DNA from: Cruorifilaria tuberocauda
Taxonomy: Eukaryota; Nematoda; Chromadorea; Rhabditida; Onchocercidae
Length of the DNA stretch: 16,930 nt
Direction of reading: 5' to 3'
Assembly (NCBI GenBank): GCA_013365365.1
Contig: JABVXU010000879.1
Coordinates: 1 to 16,930, forward strand
Part shown: one piece after another, positions 9,323-16,930 of the stretch
How the letters are laid out: each line of letters begins with the position of its first letter
How positions within the stretch are numbered: position 1 is the first letter of the stretch
The notes under the pieces: model-generated
What the model was told of the DNA's origin: nothing
The model's database searches: none
Seen by the model: the letters and a program-made list of their open reading frames with translations, nothing else
Made by a program: the position numbers and the translations under genes

Positions 9323-11551
9323 ATGGCGAATAGTCCTCCAGAAAAACGTCGATGTACGAAAGATGAGAGAAAAGGTGACGCTTATGAGACAAACGATGAC
9401 GAAGATGGTGATAATGTAGATGAAACGAAATCGGATGATATCGATGATGTTCTGTTGCTGTCACAAGCTATGAATGAAAGTGGTATGAATGATTTTTATT
9501 GGTTTATATGGTTACTAATGTGTCATTTGTTCATTATTTTCTTCAGTATGTTAAGTAATAATGTTTGCTAATGAAATGTATTTTAACAAAAATATCCAAC
9601 TTAATTTATTATTTTCTTCTTAATTAACCAATAAATTTAAGATTGGATTGCTCCGAGTCAGCCTGATAAAGCATCCTTTTTATCAGATAATTTGAGAGAA
9701 GGCCTGCTGAAACGATTTGATGAGATACCGTTTGATGGAGATGCACATATGCTAACACAAGAAGTAAGAAAGAAATATCTTTTCCTTCAAAGTTCCTTAA
9801 TGCAATATACATCGTAATTTCGTCAAGAAAAAGTTCTGATGTCATAGTTTATTTTGAGATATTAAGCTTTCTATAGTTATGAATGACTTGATATTGTAGA
9901 TGGTACTGGCATTATTTCATGAAGAGAAGAATTTTTATTTTGCAGAACAAGGTTGATTTATTATGCAGATAAAATTATTCAGTTACTTTCAGATCAATAG
10001 GCTAAGGAAACAACTCGGTGATTCACTTGGAGAAAATCAGATGCTAACATATAAAGTCAGAAATTTGAATCGGTGAATTAGTTTGTCTGCTTCATTTTTC
10101 TTTGTTTGGATGGCTTACTAATTTCGTTTGAATAGAGGAATTTTTATAGTTTCACACTCCAAATATTTTCGATTTTTATAGGGAGAATGCATTGCTGCAG
10201 GATAATTTGATTCAAATTCATCACAGCTTCGAGCAGAGATTTCTTGAGCAGAAAAGTGACTTTGAAAAGACTAAGAGAGATATGCGAAATGTGATCACTT
10301 ATCAGGCATGTTAGTTTAAAAAAGCATGTATTAGTTTGAGATGCAAAATTTTTGTTCAAAGAGAAAAAATTTACCGTTTGTCTTCTCCCTCGGGATTACT
10401 TAAACTTTTGTGGTTTATACCTTTTATGTCTCTGTTATTTTCGAGAATTAGGGGTCAGTGAGGAGGTTATTTTGGAGTACAAAATATGAATGGATCAGAC
10501 TTAATTTAATGTGAACATTAAGAGATGTTCGCATTCGTAGATATACTTAGATTCAAGTATTATTTTCCTCTTATAAACATCAAGCAAGAAGGTTGTCCTA
10601 TACTGTTCTAGATAGAATTGTGTGGAATTTCAAAATGTTTTTAGGAACAAGATCTCAGAACCAAGGAATTTAGGAATCGTTTGAATGATTTGGCATCAGT
10701 CGGTGCAGAAATTGATCATGCTGAGGTTTCCTTCATTTCTAAGCAGTTGTGGAAGTTGGCTAAAATATCGAATAGTTATTTTTAGGAATCATTTAACTTA
10801 TGACTAAATGTAAATCTGCAAATGTGGTTCAGTCATTCATTATTCAATATTTTAAAAGTGTTTTGGCAGAAGGTGCTATTATGTATATTTTTCTATGTGA
10901 TGGAAACAAATGGCGATAGGCGTCAAGAATCACCCATAGTCCGACTCAAAAAAGTATCCATACCACACTATCAAAGGAAAAATTCTTTTCCAAGAACTTT
11001 AGATAACTCGCCAATACTGCGAAAAGTTTTTGCCCACAACAAATCAGTTTTGAATGATACTTTCCATGCCATTGATAGTCAGGGAAAATGTATGTTTTTT
11101 TTTCTCTATGACCATTAGGAAGTTTTCTATCATTTTATTAATTTTATTTACTTGGAATAAGTTAGCATTATTGGAATGAAATTTAGCGGTTGACAGTACT
11201 GTGCTCACTCAACACAATAACAATGACACAAAAAGTGATCAAATTAAGCAAACTTCACAGCAAGAAGTACAAACGTCGAATCCTATTTCATACAACTGTT
11301 TCATGTACCTTTGTCCAGATGTAAGTTTTTTAAATTACATTTCATCATCAAATTCATATATTCTGCTGCAGCAAATTTCAAAATTATTTTTATTACAGAA
11401 TCAGTTTCCTCAACTTTATGGCCTATGTGACGAAATGATTAAACTGGGTTTTCGCAATATTTTTCCAGAACAATTAAGAAGTCGTGAGCGGAAAACTACC
11501 CGGCTTATGCATGATGTTCTTGTAGAGCCACGAAAACGATGGTGCCGCTAA
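9323..11551 (+). CDS. Acidic/coiled-coil protein, function not assigned (possible ATRIP-like; 8 exons)
   Basis: Proposed exons: 9323-9482, 9642-9763, 9993-10072, 10182-10305, 10645-10725, 10870-11089, 11187-11320 and 11399-11551, giving 357 residues in continuous phase. The start ATG at 9323 is closely preceded by possible splice acceptors. Residues 1-15 hold a basic cluster (EKRRC, KDERK). Residues about 24-52 are strongly acidic and include DDIDDVLLLSQAM. Residues about 90-190 form a charged coiled coil (INRLRKQLGDSLGENQML, then ENALLQDNLIQIHHSFEQRF and beyond). The remainder is Ser/Thr/Asn- and Lys/Arg-rich, ending with a denser block, FPQLYGLCDEMIKLGFRNIF, and the basic terminus EPRKRWCR. 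The layout of acidic DD-L/I motif followed by coiled coil is like the N-terminus of ATRIP, but no C-terminal ATRIP domain is seen. It is probably nuclear. Intron 10306-10644 needs a GC donor. The segment at the start of exon 10870 (VLLCIFFYV) is oddly hydrophobic, making that junction the weakest. Confidence 0.72.
10306..10644 (+). other. GC-AG intron
   Basis: The upstream exon ends TATCAG and continues GCATGTTAG, so only a GC donor (CAG|GCATGT) avoids the stop while keeping phase 0. The downstream exon begins after GTTTTTAG with GAACAAGATCTC in phase 0, and coiled-coil character is preserved across the join. Confidence 0.6.
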
Positions 11552-12605
11552 TGGATTTTGTATTTCACTATTTGCTAATCATCTGATTATTTTCCTGTAA
11601 ATTATGTGTCCTGTATTATACATTTTCTTTATGCCGTTTTTTATTTTACAATTCTGTCCATTCAGTCTTTTTTTCTCATGTAATTAACAAGATCAACAAA
11701 CTTCCTGTATTTTTTTTGGGATGTTTATAGGATTTGTCTTAGGTAACGAAATTTCTCTCCTTTTTTGAATTTGTTCTGAGATCACATGTTCATTGTGAAA
11801 GCCGTTCTTCAAATTATTGCTCATGTGATTTATCTGCTCGGTCTGTAATGATCATTGTTTCATAAATTCTGAGTAGATTCTGAAAAGTAATTTCTGAATG
11901 AAATCTTCTATTCAGAACCTATCCTTTTCGATGCATATGTACACTTATTGTTTGGAGTATGCTGTTATTTTGTTATGTTGTCATTCTTTTGTTTGGGTGA
12001 AACTCGGTGTAATGCTAAATATCTATCTGAAAATTTATATTGTCTGTTTTTTTGCAAATCCTTTTCGGGAAAAGTTATGATTGTTTAGTAACGCATACTT
12101 CTTTTCTGATGAACGATTTTTTCTTAACCTTGCTTATGTTGTTTATATTTTTCGGTTGTACCACATCGATCAATCAGTTCTCTTTGCATGTTACTCATGA
12201 GTATCATTTATAATGATACCACGAAAAAATTTTTCCAAAAGCAGAGAAAATGAATTGCGGTTTAATTTTTTCTTCATAGCTATCGTTGAAATTCCAAAAT
12301 CATGATTGCTGTGATGGTAGAAATTTCAGTTGGTTTTCATGTTGAGAGGACTCTAGGGATTGAAGGACTGTGTATATGTAAGCTTGAATTTAATGGAGGA
12401 TTGCAGTATACTTCTGAATTCATGAAATAGATGAAATATTGGAAAATACTGACTGATAGATTTATCGGTACTAAAATATTTATTCAAATTAAAAATATTC
12501 ATGGAATATTATTATGAAATATATTGTATTGCACTTCATTAATTACAGATAACAATCATCGTCTTTAATTTATTAATTTCATCTATGTGATGAATTGAGA
12601 AGAAT
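11552..12605. other. Convergent intergenic region (3' ends of the coiled-coil and peroxidase genes)
   Basis: T-rich, non-coding in appearance. The 60-codon frame at 11898-12080 has no splice context or recognisable motif and is not called. Two adjacent palindromes lie at 12193-12202 and 12201-12219. No tRNA or RNA gene was recognised. Confidence 0.5.
12569..12574 (-). terminator. Poly(A) signal AATAAA of the peroxidase gene
   Basis: TTTATT on the + strand is AATAAA on the - strand. It lies about 32 bases past the peroxidase stop codon (TAA, 12608-12606), a plausible distance for a short nematode 3' UTR. Confidence 0.55.
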
Positions 12606-13068
12606 TTACAATTGTCCGCTTCTTTGACGTATTAGTGATGAACATTGTATTACGCATACTGTATCCTGTAAAGGAAAAATTAAGTTTTTTTTAGTATAAA
12701 TTAAACAAAATTTGAAGAAATAAGTGCTACGAAATAATGACAAATTTTTGTTAACTTTTATGAAAAGGAAAAACAAGTATACACTTACAGCGATCACTTC
12801 TGAGAAAAGATATTCGGTTAACAGTGATTCACAACGGTCAATCACCATCGAATGGCACTCTGGCTGAAATTTTGTTAGTTTAAAAAAAAATAAAACGATT
12901 TAAGTTGGGGATTTTACGATTTTCATTTTTGATAAAATTCCTTAAGCAAATTTCAATTGTATGGATGTTTCAAACGTACGCCTTCAGCGGTACATGTACA
13001 CGTGATGCATGGTGTTATACGTTTTGTTCTTCCCAAATTAATAACTCGATGATCCACCACACAAAATT
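12606..13068 (-). other. Cys-rich C-terminal tail of the peroxidase (three exons)
   Basis: Exons 13068-12980, 12863-12789 and 12665-12606 encode [13 protein letters not shown], then [23 protein letters not shown] and finally [13 protein letters not shown] before the stop. The C-X2-C-X-C core is reminiscent of the von Willebrand type C module at the end of peroxidasins, though it is shorter and lacks a clear full match. It may mediate matrix binding or dimerisation (inference). Confidence 0.7.
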
Positions 13069-16000
13069 CTGAAACAAAATTTTAATTCTTTTGAAAGTTA
13101 CGCCTTGTTTGAATTTCTGCAAATTAAAAAACAAGGCAAAAAAATATAGTAAAAGTTTCACGTCGATCAAGCCATTCATAAAGGTCAATGTCTGGTAGTT
13201 CAGAGCATTTCATTGGTGCATTCCTGAAATTCAATATTTGATTATATCAGTAATTATATCATTTTGAATGATAAAGTTTCAGTTAGCCCTAATATATAAG
13301 GACTTTAGCTAAATCGATTAGGATTATTCGTTAGAAATGGACGTTCAATTAACAATTAATCAAAATTAATGATGAGCAAAATAGCTGAAAGAAATTAATG
13401 AAATTTAAACAAACGTTAAATCATCCGGCATAAGAAATGCATTTGGTTGAATGTGATGAGCATATTGACTGTTTGCGCAAATAAGTTTGCTTAATGTTGT
13501 TTTTCGTATTTCGGCTAGTTGATCTGGAATCTAGATATATTTTATCACTAAATTCTGATAATTCAATTGTTCTGAAATGAATTAAATTGACAAATTATAG
13601 TTATTTATAATTAATACATAGATCTGATATTTTCAATAAATCTTATCCGGAAATAATTGAATTAAAAAAATAATTTTTATTCATTTTTAACTATGCTATA
13701 ATTACTATATTATCTTGTAATTTGTGATAATTTTAAAAAGTTAAGTTAAAATTTCTTTTGTATTAACATACTTTCAAGTAACCATTATCTTTCCTTTCTT
13801 CAATCATTCAAAATATATGTGTATATTTACAAATATTACCCCAAATTATTTAGGTTAAATTATCGTCAGATAAAATATATTTTTAGCTTCAGAAATTAAT
13901 TCTTAAATACTTCAATTTTTTGCCTCTTATCATCTTGTGGAAATTTTTTGTTCTTCTACGGAAAACTAATTATATCTGAAAAAGTTATAAAAGAATAAAG
14001 AGTATAGATATTTGTTAGGGAACGGATAATAAATTTATCTAATATATTCCAAGAAATAAAAAACCTGAAATCCTCATGATGAAAGTAAGTTGAAGCGTAA
14101 ATTAAATCGAACCTTAACTAACAATAATAATTTCTTTAATTAACTTTCCTCTTATCATTAGTCCATAATCATTGGACACATCAATTATTATGAAAGCAAC
14201 AAACCTGGCGTAAACTTTGTTGCTGCATTATCATTTTCGTAATAGAATCGATCACAACGTTTTAATCGTTGAAATTGCTCACCAAGGATACATGTTAACA
14301 TTGGTCCAACTAATGCTCCTCAAAATTTCAACAAAAAAAAAATCAATTATTTTGTTTATTCAAAAATTATATCAAATTAAAACAACTGTGAATTTCATTA
14401 AATAAAAATAAACTTTAATTGTTTTTAAATTAATTTCTTATCTATTCAATATACAAAGTTCAATTTTAAAAAATCAAATTGTAAAATTGCTAATTGACCT
14501 TTAAGTGGTCTTTCTGATATGATACCAGGAAAGAGGTCAATATCATCCACATGATCATAAACACTTCGTAATGCTTCTATCGTTCGATTATCCATCACAT
14601 CTTTTAAATCATCAAAATTTCTTGCACGATGCATTCCACACATTTCACTAAAATATTTTTTTTTAATTTTCTAAAAATTTTAAAATTAATTTAACAAATC
14701 AATTTTTTTTACTACATCTTTTCCATATATACTTTTTCACCATTTCAATTTTAATTAAAAATTTCCTTTTCTTTTTTTATTAATTAATTTAATGCAAATT
14801 TAAACCGATATGAATTATATGGTTGAACACCATGATCTCTTCCACGTTGTATATTAAGTGCTGGTAAATCCATTCCGGTATATGGATTTGATCGTTGAAA
14901 TAAATGGTTACGTACCGCATTACTTATATGACGATCAAATCCCATACTTAAAATTATACATTAATATAGAGTAAAATGAAAAATGAATTAATTTCAAAAC
15001 AAAAAAAAAATTAATTAAAATCTAATATATCATTTGAGAATTTACTTAAACATTAAAAAGAAAGAAGAAATGATGAAATAAAAAACTTACCTATGTGATC
15101 CAAGAAGGCCCATAATTACTGATTCAATATGTCCAGTTTCCAATGTGTAATAAAATGTTTCATTATTGAATGAAGCCTATAAAATAATTCGAAAATCTTC
15201 ATTTTATTTCATTAAATCATTGAAGAAAGAGATAGAAATATTTTACTTTTAAATCGAGACCATCCGTTTCTTCCTGATATTCCGGATTCATTCGTGGGAA
15301 TATATTACGTATCAATGTATGACCAAAACGAAATGCTGCTGTTGCCATTTCTTGCGTCATTGTTGCATCACATTTATCATCGTATCATGAAATTATCATT
15401 TGGATAATTTAAAAAAAAAAATTTAATTTATCATTATAATTAAATTGTTATATTTTAATTTTAGTAAATGTTAATATAATAAGTATTAATATCAAAATAG
15501 TTTGTACTGTATAATAACTTTAATAAATATCAATAATCGATATCAAATCAAAAATATTTTAAAAAATTTAAATAATATCATTTTTTGATATTTTTATTTC
15601 ATCGATATTTATTATATCATATTATATTACAAATAATATTAGTATCAATATCAAAAATTTAAATATAATCAATATCAAAATTATCATTTCTTTATCATAT
15701 CATATATCATATTTATTATTCTCTATCTTGAAGTTCAAATAAATTATTCCAGTATAATTTAATTAATTAATAAAAATATAATGAGGTTAAAAATTGGCAC
15801 AATTTGACCACCTTTGTAATAGCCTGTTTTTCGTGGTACAAGATCGTATTTTGCGGCAGCTTCACAACCTAGCACAATTGGTAGCCATTCGTTATAGATG
15901 ATATGTTGTACTTTAGCACCCATTATACGTCGTGTTTCCTAATATTAAATTAACATTTTAAATTCTTTAATTTAAATTAAAAAAAAAATAAACGATGATA

Positions 16001-16855
16001 GAATTAGGAAAATTTCAAATTCCTACCAAATAAATTTTTTCATCAGACCAAAAATTATTGATACGACTTAAACTTGTTGCAATACGATTGTGTTCACGAA
16101 GAAATAAGGTATGCATAACGGTAAGACCTGGTTGTTCATTACTACGTTCATCACCTGCATTAAAACATGGATGTTGTGGTTGAGATCTGAAAAAAGAAAA
16201 AAATTATTCTTATCTTAATCTTCGTTCTTTTTTTTTAATTCGTTTTTTTTTTTTTTTGATCATTTAAAATATCTCATTGTTTTTCATTGATTTCGATAAA
16301 TTTGAATAAAGAATTCTAAAATTCATACCAAATTATTGTTATGATTTTTCAGTTGGTTATATGAAGCAAAAAACCTGCAATCTCTTTCCTGACGTCCTTG
16401 TGGTAATGCTTCACGATTGAATCCAAGATCTGTAAAGTTCAATCGTCCTTGGCTAAATAAGCGTAATTTATTTGCTTCACATTCCGTTGAACCATAAATA
16501 AACGAAGCATCAATGTAAGAAGTTAATTGATCCAACTAAAAAAATAATTGAAATTCAATGATAACAACTAATTGCTTCGCAAATTTTACAAGCTTTATAT
16601 TTTTATCTGTAGAGAAAAAAAAAATGGCTTTTATTGAACAACAATTATGATACGATTATATTCGTACCTGATTCCGATATCCAAGTGTAAGTTGACCTAG
16701 AAGTGACCTAGTAAATGCTATACATCTTGGTTCACCATTTTCATGCAAATGTGGAAAATATGGATCACCATTCTCGATTGGTATCGGAAAACAATGTATG
16801 GAAACAGTTCTAGCTGAATCACAATGACTACAATCCAAAATTGTATTTCCGGGTC
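12606..16855 (-). CDS. Animal haem peroxidase, secreted type (5' partial, 14 exons)
   Basis: Exons on the - strand: 16855-16668, 16535-16375, 16186-16027, 15938-15812, 15386 (or 15350)-15247, 15176-15091, 14946-14806, 14647-14499, 14318-14205, 13523-13415, 13223-13162, 13068-12980, 12863-12789 and 12665-12606. About 553 codons are in frame; the 5' end, including the distal-His region, is off the window. Landmarks, with myeloperoxidase (MPO) equivalents: Ca-binding TSYIDAS, RSNEQ (Arg239 and the haem-linking Glu242; Met243 is Gln here, as in most non-MPO members), [23 protein letters not shown], the proximal His in [21 protein letters not shown] (Asn421), [15 protein letters not shown] and [11 protein letters not shown]. 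The enzyme uses H2O2 to oxidise substrates such as tyrosines or halides; nematode members crosslink cuticle or act in extracellular defence. A Cys-rich tail follows the catalytic domain. The intron at 15387-15811 has a defective-looking acceptor. Subfamily not assigned. Confidence 0.94.
13524..14204 (-). other. Long intron of the peroxidase gene
   Basis: Donor CCAG|GTTTGT on the - strand at 14204 and acceptor ATTCCAG at 13524. The join restores the conserved [11 protein letters not shown] in phase 1. The 681 bp between are AT-rich and show no missed exon. Confidence 0.7.
15387..15811 (-). other. Peroxidase intron without an AG at the expected 3' end
   Basis: The donor is clear (AAAG|GTGGTC). 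Upstream of the conserved exon the - strand reads TTTCAT|GATACGATGAT. The expected TTTCAG is TTTCAT, and the preceding in-frame codon (15387-15385) is TGA, so the exon cannot extend upstream. The first usable AG in the right phase is CGCAAG at 15351, 36 bases inside the conserved coding segment. The intron is rich in ATATCA/TGATAT motifs. Confidence 0.65.
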
Positions 16856-16930
16856 CTATTTAATAATAGTAATGATTAGTATTAATAACAATAATTAATT
16901 AATACATTTAAAATTTAATTTACTTAATTT

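Noticed and set aside
9624..10359. Two antisense frames (9624-9845 and 10144-10359)
   Set aside because: They mirror coiled-coil exons of the + strand gene and cross its introns.
11898..12080. 60-codon frame in the convergent spacer
   Set aside because: Hydrophobic, T-driven composition, no splice signals or similarity; consistent with chance.
14217..14405. Plus-strand frame over a peroxidase exon
   Set aside because: Antisense to the exon at 14318-14205, which encodes the conserved [12 protein letters not shown] motif.
15378..15812. U12-type AT-AC intron as an explanation for the missing AG (TTTCATGATAC before the exon)
   Set aside because: The donor is GTGGTC, not ATATCC, and minor-spliceosome introns are not known to me in nematodes. 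Starting after AC would also break the phase with the donor.
1..16930. tRNA, CRISPR array, insertion sequence or bacterial (Wolbachia) insert
   Set aside because: No cloverleaf with a GTTCGA-type T-loop, no spaced identical repeats, no transposase-like frame and no uninterrupted bacterial-style ORF were found by eye.

Overview
The window is eukaryotic and most likely from a parasitic nematode, probably a filarial worm. The DNA is strongly AT-rich with many poly-T and poly-A runs. Genes are broken into exons of about 60-850 bp joined by introns with GT(A/T) donors and TTTTAG or TTTCAG acceptors. The proteins are typical of nematode surface biology: a PAN plus zona pellucida (ZP) mucin and a secreted animal haem peroxidase. 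No tRNA, rRNA, transposon or CRISPR array was recognised. All gene models below were assembled by hand, by matching splice phases exon to exon; no search or transcript data was available.

Layout. (1) 111-6654, + strand: the 3' part of a PAN/apple + ZP-domain glycoprotein, 11 exons, about 1,024 codons in the window, with its 5' end off the left edge. It looks like a LET-653-type luminal matrix protein. A roughly 530-residue Thr-rich, mucin-like block, built partly from ACA microsatellites, lies between the ZP-N and ZP-C halves. (2) 7585-8302, - strand: a three-exon gene of 106 codons, recognised as the FMC1 homolog (mitochondrial ATP synthase assembly factor) from its C-terminal motif and size. 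It converges on gene 1. (3) 8303-9322: a divergent intergenic region of about 1 kb with a tandem duplication and several CRE-like motifs. (4) 9323-11551, + strand: an eight-exon gene for a 357-residue protein that I cannot assign firmly. It has a basic N-terminus, an acidic patch and a central coiled coil; the N-terminal layout resembles ATRIP. (5) 12606-16855, - strand: most of an animal haem peroxidase, 14 exons and about 553 codons in the window, with its 5' end off the right edge. It has a Cys-rich C-terminal tail and converges on gene 4.

Genes 1 and 5 are both apparently extracellular and plausibly act in the apical matrix or cuticle. Genes 2 and 4 share a divergent promoter region but have no obvious common pathway. 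The points most worth a second look are the mucin block splitting the ZP module, the peroxidase intron whose expected 3' AG is TTTCAT, the ATRIP-like motif in gene 4, and a phase-perfect GC-AG intron in the same gene.
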